A stretch of 64,000 bases of DNA. Origin: Candidatus Defluviibacillus avedoerensis (GTDB lineage Bacteria > Pseudomonadota > Gammaproteobacteria > Burkholderiales > Burkholderiaceae_C). A program made the translations under genes and the position numbers. How positions within the stretch are numbered: position 1 is the stretch's first letter; each line of letters opens with the position of its first letter. The notes under the pieces are model-generated. The model worked only from the letters and a program-made list of their open reading frames with translations, searched no databases and was not told the origin of the DNA. Below, piece by piece: positions 33,978-48,666 of the stretch. The stretch spans positions 930,001 through 994,000 of the forward strand of contig JADJBS010000020.1 of the NCBI GenBank assembly GCA_016703665.1, written 5' to 3'.

Positions 33978-35539
33978 ACTTTATCCCGGCCATTGTCCTT
34001 GGCCTGGTACATGGCTTCGTCGGCGCGCCGGGTCAGTGTGAGCTCATCGGCGCCGTCCTCCGGATACACCGCCACACCCAGGCTGCATGAAACAATCAAC
34101 TCGCGCCCCGCATCCACTTTGTACGGAAGCCCGACTTCCTGTCTGAGCCGCTCAGCAAGTGCCAGAACGGTCTCGGTTTCAGTACCAATCAAGTCACCGA
34201 GCAGCACCACAAATTCATCACCGCCCACGCGGCCCACGGAATCTGAGGACCGCAAGACCCTTTGAAGACGCCTGGCTGCTTCTTGAAGCACCAGGTCTCC
34301 GACCGCATGGCCGTAGTTGTCGTTGATGGGCTTGAAGTTGTCCAGGTCCATAAAGACCAGGGCAAAGCGTCTGCCGTGACGTTTGGCAGCGGCCAGTTCC
34401 TGCTGAACCCGGTCGTGGAAAAGCGCTCGGTTGGGCAAGCCGGTCAGCACGTCGTGCTGTGCCATGTGGCGAAGTTCGTCCGTCATGTCAGCGGCGAGCC
34501 GCAAGGCGCGGGCCCGACCATTGACCATGAACCAGCTGAGCAATGCCAAACACAAACTCAGCCCCATGCCCGCAACACCAATGACCCTGACCATGTCCCG
34601 GCTCTGTCTGGCCTCAAACTCATCGAGTGTGGACAGCACGAGCGTCCATGTATGTCCTGCCACCACCATGTATTCGTTTGCACTTAAGCTTGCTTGAGCA
34701 CTCGTGGCGCGGCGACCTTTGGCTCCCCCGGCACGGTACATCAGCGCCTCGTCCCGTGGGTCGGCTCCGTCGTAGATGGCAAACGCCAGCCCGGACGCGG
34801 GCTTTACGTAAAGGCTGGCCATGAATTCGTTCATCCGGAAGGCGGCGTATACCCACCCAATCAGGTGCGCGCGGCGCTGACTGACGGTCGCCCGAGACCC
34901 GTCATTCGCAAAAATCGGCAGGTACATGATGAAACCCGGGGACGGTTCCGCATCTTTGTCAACAACCAGTTGCACCGCACCAGTGATGGCCGGCATACCA
35001 GAGTCCCGTGCTTTCTCCATGGCCTGCCGTCGCGCAGCGTTGCCCCATATGTCTATACCGATAGGTGCCCGGTTACGACCAATATAAGGTTCGCGCTGGA
35101 CAATGGGCGTGTAAAGCTGACGCTCGCCCTCTGGTTCGATTCGGTAATCGGCGAAACCTTTGCGTCGAAGCGCAGCCACGTGCGATGCCTTTTGCGCTTT
35201 TGTCACCTGCGCCACAATCCCAATGGCCTGAATGCCTGAAAAATTGGCATCCAGCTGCAGAGTGTCAACGTAGTCACGAAACGCGCTGCGATCGTCCAGG
35301 CCGGTCGTGGCGAACAAACCCTGCACACCCCTTAGCATCTGTTCATATGCGGCTACCCGTTGCTCAATGCCACTCACCGAATCGCGCAGGGCAAAATCAA
35401 AGCGAGACTGCAACTCTTTGCGGGCACTTTCACGTTCATGGTCCCACACCAACCAGGTCACCGCCAGCGCAGCCATCAGCACGAGCCAGGGCAGCGGACT
35501 CAGAGACAGCGCAGATGCGGGAGCGGTATGAGGGCGCAC
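33962..35539 (-). CDS. CHASE-domain diguanylate cyclase
   Basis: A 525-residue membrane sensor. It has an N-terminal helix (LPWLVLMAALAVTWLVW), a periplasmic CHASE domain (YEQMLRGVQGLFATTG...FSGIQAIGIV...PIVQREPYIGRN), a second helix (GVAGMGLSLCLALLSWFMV), and a GGDEF domain with the active site GRVGGDEFVVL and an inhibitory RSSD I-site five residues upstream. It makes c-di-GMP. The start is a GTG at 35539 with no strong ribosome site, 21 bp after the stop of a periplasmic binding-protein gene, so the two probably work together in sensing. Confidence 0.92.
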   Translation of the reverse strand: MRPHTAPASALSLSPLPWLVLMAALAVTWLVWDHERESARKELQSRFDFALRDSVSGIEQRVAAYEQMLRGVQGLFATTGLDDRSAFRDYVDTLQLDANFSGIQAIGIVAQVTKAQKASHVAALRRKGFADYRIEPEGERQLYTPIVQREPYIGRNRAPIGIDIWGNAARRQAMEKARDSGMPAITGAVQLVVDKDAEPSPGFIMYLPIFANDGSRATVSQRRAHLIGWVYAAFRMNEFMASLYVKPASGLAFAIYDGADPRDEALMYRAGGAKGRRATSAQASLSANEYMVVAGHTWTLVLSTLDEFEARQSRDMVRVIGVAGMGLSLCLALLSWFMVNGRARALRLAADMTDELRHMAQHDVLTGLPNRALFHDRVQQELAAAKRHGRRFALVFMDLDNFKPINDNYGHAVGDLVLQEAARRLQRVLRSSDSVGRVGGDEFVVLLGDLIGTETETVLALAERLRQEVGLPYKVDAGRELIVSCSLGVAVYPEDGADELTLTRRADEAMYQAKDNGRDKVQMAS

Positions 35540-35560
35540 GGGCGACTGGCCGGAGCGCGG

Positions 35561-36343
35561 CTAAAAATCCACCAGGGCCGAAGCCATTTCTGGTGTGAAA
35601 TATTTCTGGAAGATGCGGCGCATGGTGCCATCGCGTCGCATATCACTCACCAAAGCGCGCCACTTGTCTTGCTCGGCAAGTGACAGTGCTTTCTTGGACA
35701 TGATCAGCCCGTGTGGAACCGAGGCATCGTTGAACTCAATGATTGAGGTGACGTCGCGGATTTTCTTTTCTTCAAGCGTAGGGTAATCAAAAGGCTCAAT
35801 GATCATGCCCTGGACGTGGTTAAGCATCAGCGCTTGGTAAAGCGGCGACAACCCGCCCGCCTGGCTGACACGGTTGGCTGCCTGCATCTTGTCCACCAAT
35901 TGGTTGGCCGACGCGCTGTAACGAAAACTCCGAATCACGCCCAACTGAAGCTTGTCGTGACGGGCAAAGTCCGCTTGTGACGCTACCCCCGCATCCTGAC
36001 GGACCAGCAAGTAGTATTTGTTGCTGAAGTACCAGGCAAACCCGGCAAATTTATCCCGCTCTGCATTTGAGATGCCGGACAGACTAAAGTCCAGTGCGCC
36101 AGATTCAATCAACTGCCAGATTCGGGCACGCGCCATCAGGCTGATGGTGAGTCTGCATCCGCTGCGACGGCTTAACTCATCAGCCACATCTTTGTCTATA
36201 CCTGTGTCGGTCTCTGCCGAATACAGCAAGCCGTGGTCATGCAGGGCCAGTGTAAAAGGACGTGAGCAGTCTGGGCCTACCGCATGCGCCGAGCCAAGGT
36301 GACCGAGCACAAGCAGAAGGGCCAGGCAAAGGCGGGTGATCAT
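35561..36343 (-). CDS. Periplasmic binding protein (family 3) paired with a diguanylate cyclase
   Basis: A 260-residue protein with a signal peptide (LCLALLLVLGHLGSAHA) and the SBP_bac_3 fold (CSRPFTLALHDHGLLYSAETDTGIDKDVADELSRRSGCRL; DFSLSGISNAERDKFAGFAWYF). Such domains bind amino acids or similar solutes. No ABC permease or ATPase is nearby; the next gene on the same strand is a CHASE-GGDEF protein 21 bp away. A role as ligand receptor for c-di-GMP signalling is inferred from that pairing. The ATG at 36343 has GGAAAC upstream. Confidence 0.82.
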   Translation of the reverse strand: MITRLCLALLLVLGHLGSAHAVGPDCSRPFTLALHDHGLLYSAETDTGIDKDVADELSRRSGCRLTISLMARARIWQLIESGALDFSLSGISNAERDKFAGFAWYFSNKYYLLVRQDAGVASQADFARHDKLQLGVIRSFRYSASANQLVDKMQAANRVSQAGGLSPLYQALMLNHVQGMIIEPFDYPTLEEKKIRDVTSIIEFNDASVPHGLIMSKKALSLAEQDKWRALVSDMRRDGTMRRIFQKYFTPEMASALVDF

Positions 36344-36441
36344 GGGTGGTTTCCATACTGAAAGCAGAGCGCCTTCCTGTGGCCCCCATGTTACCCAAAA
36401 GGACCGGCGCTTGCAGAGCGGCGCCGAATCCCCTATTGCGC

Positions 36442-37455
36442 TCAGGCAGTTGACGCGTTCACCACTTCCTGCTCGATAGCACCGAACACACTTTGACCGT
36501 CTTTGCCCTTCATCTCGATTTTGATGGTGTCACCGAACTTCATATAGTCGGTAATCGGCTTGCCAGTCTGAATGGTTTCAATCGCGCGCTTTTCGGCGAT
36601 GCAGCTATAGCCTTTGGTCCATTCTTTTTTGCCGTCGGTTTCCGTGGCCCTGTTGCTCACGGTGCCAGATCCAACGATGCTGCCCGCGCGCACATTGCGG
36701 GTCTTGCAGATATGGGCGATCAGTTGGCCAAAGTGGAACGTCATTTCTTGCCCCGCATCGCACATGCCGACTGTCCGGCCGTTCCAGGCACTTTGTATGG
36801 TCAGGCTCAGACGCCCTTGGTTCCAGGCGTCACCCAGCTCATCCAGCGTCACAGCAACCGGGCTGAAGGCTGTCGCCGGCTTGCTCTGGAAGAAACCGAA
36901 GCTCTTGGCCAGCTCGTCCGGGATCAGGTGGCGCAAAGACCAGTCGTTCGCCAGCATCACCAGGCGGATACCGTCCAGGGCTTGCTCCGGCGTGCTGCCC
37001 ATCTTGACATCGCCAGTGACCACAGCCACCTCGGCCTCAAAGTCAATGCCAAAGGCTTCACTCATGCAGGGCGAGTTGTCGCAAGGGCCGAGGAAGTCGT
37101 CGCTGCCGCCCTGGTACATCAAGGGTTCGGTGTAGTAATTGGCAGGCACTTCGGAATTGCGTGCCAGACGCACCAGTTCCACATGGTTGATATAGGCCGA
37201 GCCATCTGCCCACTGGTAGGCGCGTGGCAGCGGTGCCATGCATTGTTTCGCGTCAAACGGAAACGCGTGCCTCGCTTTACCCTGGTTCAAGGTGTCGTAA
37301 AGGTCTTGCAATTGGGGGCTGATGAAGCCCCAATCGTCCAGCGCCTGCTGCAGCTTGTTGGCGATGCCCGTCGCATAATGGGCTGTGCTCAGGTCGCGGG
37401 AGACGACCACCAGTTGCCCGTCGCGGGAGCCGTCTTTGTAGGTTGCAAGCTTCAT
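36442..37455 (-). CDS. Fumarylacetoacetate hydrolase family protein
   Basis: A 337-residue FAH-family enzyme. The metal-binding core shows DFEAEVAVVTGDV (acidic ligands), MLANDWSLRHLIPDELAKSFGFFQSKPATAFSPVAVT and RAGSIVGSGTVSNR. It hydrolyses C-C bonds of acylpyruvates, most likely fumarylacetoacetate to fumarate and acetoacetate in tyrosine/aromatic breakdown; other acylpyruvase activities are possible. It is divergent from an IclR regulator with a 73-bp AT-rich region between, the usual control arrangement for aromatic catabolism. Confidence 0.85.
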   Translation of the reverse strand: MKLATYKDGSRDGQLVVVSRDLSTAHYATGIANKLQQALDDWGFISPQLQDLYDTLNQGKARHAFPFDAKQCMAPLPRAYQWADGSAYINHVELVRLARNSEVPANYYTEPLMYQGGSDDFLGPCDNSPCMSEAFGIDFEAEVAVVTGDVKMGSTPEQALDGIRLVMLANDWSLRHLIPDELAKSFGFFQSKPATAFSPVAVTLDELGDAWNQGRLSLTIQSAWNGRTVGMCDAGQEMTFHFGQLIAHICKTRNVRAGSIVGSGTVSNRATETDGKKEWTKGYSCIAEKRAIETIQTGKPITDYMKFGDTIKIEMKGKDGQSVFGAIEQEVVNASTA

Positions 37456-37468
37456 GGTGTTGAATGGC

Positions 37469-37499
37469 GTTAAATTACGAATTATAAAATTGATTTAAC
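37469..37499. promoter_or_regulatory. Inverted repeat in the IclR/FAH intergenic region (candidate operator)
   Basis: GTTAAAT at 37469-37475 and its reverse complement ATTTAAC at 37493-37499 flank an AT-rich centre, midway between the divergent FAH and IclR starts. This is a plausible binding site for the adjacent IclR protein; no experimental consensus is matched. Confidence 0.4.
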
Positions 37500-37528
37500 T
37501 AAACGAAATAGAATGAAAATTTTAGCAG

Positions 37529-38326
37529 ATGAAGTCAAGCATGGAATCCAAACAAGAACGGGCAGGCATTCAGTCGGTCGAAGTCGGGTTTGCGCTGCTG
37601 GACGCCTTGTCCGCTGGCACAGGCCCCATGATGCTGCGGGATCTGGCGGCGGCGGCTGGCATGAGCGCAGCCAAGGCACACCGCTACTTGGTCAGTTACC
37701 AGCGACTCGGTCTGGTTACACAGGATGCGGGTGACACACGCTACGACCTGGGCCCCGCTGCACTCAAGCTGGGCTTGGCTACCCTGGCGCGCCAGGATGC
37801 CATCCGCATGGCACGAGAACGTGTGCCGACGCTGCTGCAGACCGTCGGGCACACTGTCGCCCTGGCCGTCTGGGGCAACCATGGCCCCACCATGGTGCAT
37901 TGGGCTGAAACGCCCACCACCATCACGACCACCTTGCGCCTGGGCGATGTCATGCCCTTGCTGACATCGGCCACTGGACTGTGCTTTGCTGCTCATCTGC
38001 CGTACCAGGCGGTGGCTGTTCAGCTGCAAAACGAACTCGCTCAGGAACAGAAACTCAAGCGCCCCAAGGTTCCCCAATCGCAGGCAGAGCTGGACACTCT
38101 TCTGGCGGATGTGCGCCAGCGTGGCCTGGCCCGCGTGGCCAACACATTGGTGCCCGGCGTAGCAGGGTTTTGCGCGCCGGTGTTTGATGCTGATAAACAC
38201 ATGGTGCTGGGTATGGTGGTGCTGGGTTCCAACGCCACACTGCCTTGTACCTGGGACAGCCCTGCACCCAAGGCCTTGTCGGCAGCGGCCAGACAGCTCT
38301 CTGCCGACCTCGGCTACCAGGCCTGA
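37529..38326 (+). CDS. IclR family transcriptional regulator
   Basis: A 265-residue IclR-type regulator. The N-terminal winged helix-turn-helix (SVEVGFALLDALSAGTGPMMLRDLAAAAGMSAAKAHRYLVSYQRLGLV) is followed by a ligand-binding GAF-like domain (LAVWGNHGPTMVHWAE...GLCFAAHLP...FCAPVFDADKHMVLGMVVLG). It probably controls the divergent fumarylacetoacetate hydrolase gene. A second ATG at 37541 is also possible as the start. Confidence 0.9.
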   Translation: MKSSMESKQERAGIQSVEVGFALLDALSAGTGPMMLRDLAAAAGMSAAKAHRYLVSYQRLGLVTQDAGDTRYDLGPAALKLGLATLARQDAIRMARERVPTLLQTVGHTVALAVWGNHGPTMVHWAETPTTITTTLRLGDVMPLLTSATGLCFAAHLPYQAVAVQLQNELAQEQKLKRPKVPQSQAELDTLLADVRQRGLARVANTLVPGVAGFCAPVFDADKHMVLGMVVLGSNATLPCTWDSPAPKALSAAARQLSADLGYQA

Positions 38327-38332
38327 ACCTGA

Positions 38333-39387
38333 ATGCAAGAGCGGGGCCACCTGGTCAGTCTGATTGCTATTGTTTTGATAGCTCACTTATGGCTGCTGCA
38401 AAGCCACAAGAGCGATATTCATCTTGAAAAATCAATCGCCACCAGCACATTCAGCACCCGGCAGGTAAAAGTGCGGCAACCTGCTGCACAACCAGGCACC
38501 CTTGCCACCGTCGAGCGTGCGCCAGCGCGCACACCGCGAAAGCTCACCCCACAACCAGGCAGAGCCGAGGATCTACGCCCAGTGGCACCCGCACAGCCAG
38601 CGCCAGACACGGGGGGGCAGGCCAGTGCGCCCGTTGCGTCCACTCTCACCGTCAATGTCCCTGTGGCGCCCCCGCTTTTGAAGCAGACGCTGCCGAGGCG
38701 CCAGCGGCGGCAGAACCCATTTCCACCGCAGCCAACCCACGCCTGCGCTTACAGGTACCCGGATCTCGGCGCCTGAAATACGCCGCGACCGGTGAAGCCC
38801 GCAAGATGCGATACGGTGCCGATGCCGAATTACTGTGGCTGCACGACGGCGTCAGCTATGCCGCCCGGCTGGAAGTAGGCGCCTTTTTGCTCGGCAAGCG
38901 GGTACAGACCAGCGCTGGCAGCGTGGGTGAGGACGGGCTTGAGCCCAAACGCTTCAGCGACAAAACACGGTCAGAAGTGGCTGCCCACTTTGAACGAGCC
39001 AAAGGTGTGGTGGTGTTCAGCGCCAATACGCCTGACGCGGAACTGCAGTCTGGCGCGCAAGACAGGCTGAGCGTGCTGCTGCAGCTGTCTGCCCTGTTGG
39101 CCGGTGCGCCGGAGCGCTACTTCGCAGGAACCCAGCTTGTCATCCAGACCATTGGGCCGCGAGAAGCCGAATCCTGGCAATTTGTGGTGGGAAACGACGA
39201 AACCCTGAATCTAAAGGAGGGTGCTCTGACCGCGCGCAAACTGCTGCGCCTGCCTCAGCGCGACTTCGACCTGAAAGTAGAGGTCTGGCTGGCCCAGAGC
39301 ATTGATTGGTTGCCCGCACAGGTCAGGCTGACCCAGGCCAACGGTGACTTTGTTCAACTCGCGCTGGAAAGCGTAGAAAAGCCCTGA
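38333..39387 (+). CDS. DUF3108 domain protein, frameshifted
   Basis: A 351-residue protein once repaired. A membrane helix (LVSLIAIVLIAHLWLLQ) is followed by a Pro/Ala-rich linker and a C-terminal DUF3108 domain (SRRLKYAATGEARKMRYGADAELLWLHDG...DRLSVLLQLSALL...LPAQVRLTQANGDFVQL). The frame breaks in the C5 run at 38669-38673; adding one C gives APPAFEADAAEAPAAAEP and joins both parts. The function is unknown, probably in the periplasm or inner membrane. The start is 6 bp after the IclR stop. The helix codons include a GCTAT-N7-ATAGC inverted repeat (38366-38382). Confidence 0.78.
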
Positions 39388-39495
39388 GCCACAAATACTT
39401 TGCCACCCGTTTTAGCGCATACTGAGGGCTTGAAATTTGCATGTTTTGTGCTTATCTCAAATGCATCAACCAGATTTCAAGGAGTTCCGATCACC

Positions 39496-39789
39496 ATGCA
39501 AATGCTTTACGACTCAGAGTCTTTTGTGGTTGTGCACATGCAGACAGCCATGGCGCCTGAGGAGCAGCCTGATGGTGCATCCCGCCGCGAACTTCCCCGC
39601 ATGCCCCGTCATGGGTTCGAAATCGTGGACAAACGCAACGGCAAAGAGCTGTATCTGGACGGCTCCTGGGCGGAGCTGTTCCAGGAGCAGATCGTGGCCT
39701 GGCAGAAAAACACCCCTACCCAGGAAGAGGTAGAGGACACCCTGGAGCGTTACGCCGAATTGGCCCAAAACCCAGTGGTGATGCACTGA
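39496..39789 (+). CDS. DUF3567 family protein
   Basis: A 97-residue cytoplasmic protein. MQMLYDSESFVVV at the start, the centre HGFEIVDKRNGKELYLDGSWAELF and the end PTQEEVEDTLERYAELAQNPVVMH match the small betaproteobacterial DUF3567 family (BTH_I0359 type). An AAGGAG site precedes the ATG at 39496. Function unknown; conservation across the Burkholderiales suggests a housekeeping role. Confidence 0.85.
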   Translation: MQMLYDSESFVVVHMQTAMAPEEQPDGASRRELPRMPRHGFEIVDKRNGKELYLDGSWAELFQEQIVAWQKNTPTQEEVEDTLERYAELAQNPVVMH

Positions 39790-39812
39790 ACTTGGGCATG
39801 GCTGACAGATTT

Positions 39813-44805
<4,993 letters not shown>

Positions 44806-44809
<4 letters not shown>

Positions 44810-45603
44810 GGGGCCACAATGGGATCAAGACGGTGGCGCTTGGCTGCAGCCATCAGGCGACCGTCTTGTTTGACGGTTGCGACAAAACCGTTCAACCGGG
44901 CCAGCCAAGCCTCATCACCGGGCGCGACTGCATAAGCGTAGGGGGTCACATGGTAGACACCGGGGGGTGACACCAGGCGCGCCCAGTCTGCATTGGCGAG
45001 AAAGCGCTGGCTGTAGGGGTAGTCGGTCATGAAGACATCGGCGCGCCCGGCCTGGACTTCCTGCTCCCTGGCAAAGGGCGTGTCCAGCACCAACAATTTG
45101 GCCGCCTTGAGCTTGTCCCGCATCACCGGTTCATGCAAGGTGCCTTTAGCCACCGCGACGACAGACTCGGATTTGTCAATGTCCCCCCATTCTTTGATCC
45201 GCCGGTTTGTCTTGCTGACCACCGCATAAATGTCACTTGCCAGATGGGGACGGGTAAATCGAAGCTTTTCCTGCCTCGCGAGCGTGACGCCGATGGCAAA
45301 CATGGCCACATCGCAGCGGCCCTGGGTCAGATCATCAATCAGTTTGGCAAAAGAGCTGTCCACGAATTGAACAGCGACCCCCAAGTCCTTGCCCAACTCG
45401 TTTGCCAGATCAATATCGATGCCACTCAACGCCAAAGTCTTGGGGTTGCGGTAAGTAATGCCGTAATAGTCGGGCCAGATGCAGACTCGAACCGATTTGA
45501 CTGTCTGGATCTGGGAAAGACGGTTGGCAGGCTTGTCCTGCGCGGTGACAAGCAAAGACATAAACGTCAACACGCACAACGTCAACCAGTTAGCGAACTT
45601 CAT
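44806..45603 (-). CDS. Periplasmic binding protein (family 3) coupled to a GGDEF-EAL protein
   Basis: A 265-residue protein with a signal peptide (MKFANWLTLCVLTFMSLLVTAQ) and SBP_bac_3 features (VRVCIWPDYYGITYRNPKTLALSGIDIDLANELGKDLGVAVQFVD; CDVAMFAIGVTLARQEKLRFTRP). The stop overlaps the start of the large PAS-GGDEF-EAL gene (ATGA) and no transporter genes are near. It probably binds a small solute and feeds the periplasmic domain of its partner. A GAGGTGAG site precedes the ATG. This is the second such pair in the window. Confidence 0.85.
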
Positions 45604-45692
45604 GGGCTCACCTCGCGTGAAAAAAGACGGACCATTGTCTTCCTAAACGGGAACCCGCGCCTGAGCGTAGGTTAATGACCGCTTGCTTGACC

Positions 45693-46769
45693 TCAAACCT
45701 TGAGCGGTTTCAGGTACCGCAGCCGGTACAAAGGTTCCGTCAGCGTCAACACCGCCACCAAGCGTGTCACCTGAAACGCCGTGACCACAGGCACGCCCAG
45801 CTGCAGCACCTTGGCCGTGATGGCCATTTCGGCGATGCCGCCGGGCGCCGTTGACAACAGCAGCGTGGCCGGGTGAAGACCGCTGACCCCAGTCAATCCC
45901 CAGGCAAACAAGGCACTCGCACTCAGCATGACCAGCGTCGCCAAGGCCACCGAACCCAGCCAACGCGGGGCATGGCGGAAAAATTCCCTGGTAAACCGGA
46001 CACCGAGGCTGATGCCAATCACCAGTTGCGCAGCTCCGGTAAGCCAAAGAGGTACGGCGGACAGCTCATACCCCCAGGCCGTCACGGCAATGGACACAAG
46101 CAGCGGCCCGATGAACCAGGGGTTGGTTCGCTTGAGCTTCACCATGACCCAGCACCCTGCACCAGTGAGCATACCCAGCAGCAACAAACCGCTCCAATCC
46201 AGGCCCCTGGGTCCACTGACACTGATGTCGATACCGTGCCAGCCGGACCATTGGAGGCCAAAAGGCACGATCAGCGTCACCAGCAACACGCGAAGGCTGT
46301 GGGCTGCGGCCACCAGCTCGGGTTGGGCGCCGTGTTTTTCGGCCATCAGTGTCATCTCGGATGCAGCGCCGATAGCGCTGGCGGAGTACGCCGTTTTGCG
46401 GCTGACGCCAGACGATGAATGAAAGTGATACAGGTAAGCCGAAAAAACCGCCGCCAGGGCAAAGGCCCAGAGGACACCCAGGCCAATCACCCACCACAAG
46501 CCCAGCAACAAACCCACCACCTGCGGAGTGAAGTAAAGACCTAGCGCCGCACCAATCACCCATTGCCCCGCGTTGCGCAAAGAAACCAGGCCCTCGGTCG
46601 GCAGACCCGCCATGGAGGCCAATGCGGTTGCCAGCATGGGGCCAATCATCCAGGGCAAAGGCGTGCGCAGGTAAACGCACAGCAAAGCGGCCAGTACAGC
46701 CAGAACAAGCGTGCCTGCTACCCGTATGAAGGATTGACGGGAAGTGGGATGGATATTGTCGAAGGCCAT
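45693..46769 (-). CDS. AbrB-type (DUF) membrane protein
   Basis: A 358-residue membrane protein made of two similar halves, each with a hydrophobic LPWMIGPMLATALA / NPWFIGPLLVSIAVTA start and about five helices, the duplicated Gneg_AbrB layout. Although named AbrB family (once linked to regulation or ammonia monooxygenase), sequence indicates a polytopic transporter-like protein. The ATG at 46769 is chosen because translation from it starts directly before the first helix. It is divergent from chaN. Confidence 0.78.
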   Translation of the reverse strand: MAFDNIHPTSRQSFIRVAGTLVLAVLAALLCVYLRTPLPWMIGPMLATALASMAGLPTEGLVSLRNAGQWVIGAALGLYFTPQVVGLLLGLWWVIGLGVLWAFALAAVFSAYLYHFHSSSGVSRKTAYSASAIGAASEMTLMAEKHGAQPELVAAAHSLRVLLVTLIVPFGLQWSGWHGIDISVSGPRGLDWSGLLLLGMLTGAGCWVMVKLKRTNPWFIGPLLVSIAVTAWGYELSAVPLWLTGAAQLVIGISLGVRFTREFFRHAPRWLGSVALATLVMLSASALFAWGLTGVSGLHPATLLLSTAPGGIAEMAITAKVLQLGVPVVTAFQVTRLVAVLTLTEPLYRLRYLKPLKV

Positions 46770-46802
46770 TGATGCATTGAAAGTAGACGCTAGTATCCTG
46801 CC

Positions 46803-47642
46803 ATGCACCCGCGCCGAACTGTCACCCATTTGCTGCTGTGCGCCACGCTGGCGATTGCCGGCTGCTCGACCAGCACCCGATCACCCCAGAACCTTTCGCA
46901 ACGCTGGATACAGGCCAGCTACTGGTTGCTGGGTGAACGCCACGATGCGCCCGAGCACCAACAACTGGCCGCAGACACCCTTCAGACACTGGCTCAATCT
47001 GGCCGCCTGCGCGCTCTGGTACTTGAGATGGCCGAACGTGGACGCAGTACCGAGGGACTGCCTGCCAATGCGCAGGAGGGTATGGTCCGCGCTGCCTTGC
47101 TGTGGAACGAGGCGAGCTGGCCATGGGCAGCTTACAGCGCCCCGATCATGACGGCCGTTCGGGCCGGTATCCCTGTTGCAGGCGCCAATTTGTCACGCAC
47201 ACAAATGCACGACGCTATGAAAAATGAAGCAATAGATGCCACCGTTACTGGCTTAACCCGCGAAATGCACATGAAGAACGTGCGCGATGGCCATTGCAAT
47301 CTGCTGCCTGAAGCGCAAATCGGCCCCATGGCCCGGGTACAGATTGCGCGCGACCAGTCCATGGCCAGCACCTTGCAAAAGTTTCAGGAAAGCGCGGGGC
47401 CTGGACAGGTTACGGTGTTGCTGGCGGGCAGTGTCCATGTTGACAACACGGTGGGCGTGCCGATGCACTTACCCAGTGGCAGTGCCATCTCTGTTCTGAT
47501 GCTGGCAGGGGGTGCAGATGTGCCTGATCGCCTGGCACCGCCTGGCTACGACGCCGTCTGGCCAACACCGCCAGTCCCTGACAAAGACTATTGCGCGGGC
47601 ATTCCGATGAAGAACAAAGAGCCGATCAAGCCGCCAACTTGA
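46803..47642 (+). CDS. ChaN family lipoprotein
   Basis: A 279-residue lipoprotein (lipobox LAIAGCS) of the ChaN/DUF399 family. Family features are YWLLGERHDAPEHQQL near the start, LVLEMAERGRS, and VTVLLAGSVHVDNTVGVP at the end of the core. Campylobacter ChaR/ChaN proteins bind haem and take part in iron supply; the GERHD motif is the putative metal or haem site. The 3' end overlaps the convergent dehydrogenase gene by 17 bp. Confidence 0.82.
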   Translation: MHPRRTVTHLLLCATLAIAGCSTSTRSPQNLSQRWIQASYWLLGERHDAPEHQQLAADTLQTLAQSGRLRALVLEMAERGRSTEGLPANAQEGMVRAALLWNEASWPWAAYSAPIMTAVRAGIPVAGANLSRTQMHDAMKNEAIDATVTGLTREMHMKNVRDGHCNLLPEAQIGPMARVQIARDQSMASTLQKFQESAGPGQVTVLLAGSVHVDNTVGVPMHLPSGSAISVLMLAGGADVPDRLAPPGYDAVWPTPPVPDKDYCAGIPMKNKEPIKPPT

Positions 47643-48630
47643 GTAGCGGGTCAAGCGTGGCAGGAGGTAAATCGATGCCCTGCGCCATTGCCCTGGAAGC
47701 CAGCCCATGGCGGCGGTCACCGGGAACACGCACCCCCTCATCTGACAGCATTGCGGTCAACACGGCCTCCACCCGTTCGTGGTAAACCGCCGTGCCACCG
47801 AGCGCTGCTGGGTCAATCACGATAAAGGCCTGGCCGATTTTGGGTTGGTTGCCCTGCTCTTCAAAGAACGAATCCGCCTCCATGCCAAACCTTGCACCGG
47901 TCAGCGACGTGACCATCAGCTCCACCATCAGGGCCAGCATGGCACCTTTGACGCCTCCGCCGCCCGACCCAAACGCAAGCATGGAGCCTGCAAGGCCTGC
48001 CACAGGATCGCTTGTGGGTTGCCCATTTTTGTCCAACGCCCAACCCAGTGGAATGGCCTCGCCTTTCTTGGCGGCCATCATCAGCTTGCCACGCGCAACC
48101 TCAGACAGCGACATGTCGATCATGACCGGGGCTCCTGCCTCGCGTGGAAAAGCCGCTGCCAGCGGGTTGGTGCCGAAAATGGCGCGCTTGCCACCTGCGG
48201 CAGGCATGGCCGCAGGTGAATTGCCCATGGCCATACCCACCAACCCAGCTTTGGCCACGACCTCCAGGTGATAGGCAGCTACGCCAAAGTGATGGCTATT
48301 GGTCACTGCAGCCATGGCAATGCCTGTCGCTTTGGCTTTCTCAATGGCCAATCCAATGGCCAGTTCGCACGCTGGAAAGGCAAACCCGTCGCCCGCGTCC
48401 ACCAGCACGGCACTGGCTTTTTGGGCGATCACTTGGGGCACGGCCTTGCCGATCACGCGCCCCGCTCGCAAGTGCCCTGCATACATCGGAACACGAGACA
48501 CCCCGTGGGATGCCAGGCCCTGCATCTCAGCAGCCAACAAGGCACGCGCCGTGGCATCGGCCTGGATAACTGATGCACCCGCGTTTTGCAACGCCCGGTT
48601 GATCAAGGACTGGATTTCTGCCGGCTTCAT
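47626..48630 (-). CDS. Ldh-family oxidoreductase, possibly sulfolactate dehydrogenase ComC
   Basis: A 334-residue NAD(P)-dependent malate/L-lactate/sulfolactate dehydrogenase (LDH2 family). Features are MQGLASHGVSRVPMYAGHLRAG with the catalytic histidine, VTNSHHFGVAAYH, IFGTNPLAAAFP and KGAMLALMVELM. It follows suyB-like and suyA-like genes on the same strand (36 bp gap), the context of (R)-sulfolactate dehydrogenase ComC in sulfolactate degraders. The family name is secure; the sulfolactate substrate is inference from neighbours. Confidence 0.85.
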   Translation of the reverse strand: MKPAEIQSLINRALQNAGASVIQADATARALLAAEMQGLASHGVSRVPMYAGHLRAGRVIGKAVPQVIAQKASAVLVDAGDGFAFPACELAIGLAIEKAKATGIAMAAVTNSHHFGVAAYHLEVVAKAGLVGMAMGNSPAAMPAAGGKRAIFGTNPLAAAFPREAGAPVMIDMSLSEVARGKLMMAAKKGEAIPLGWALDKNGQPTSDPVAGLAGSMLAFGSGGGGVKGAMLALMVELMVTSLTGARFGMEADSFFEEQGNQPKIGQAFIVIDPAALGGTAVYHERVEAVLTAMLSDEGVRVPGDRRHGLASRAMAQGIDLPPATLDPLLKLAA

Positions 48631-48666
48631 CTGTCCGTGAAGTGAGTAAACAAAGACAGGTGTGGG

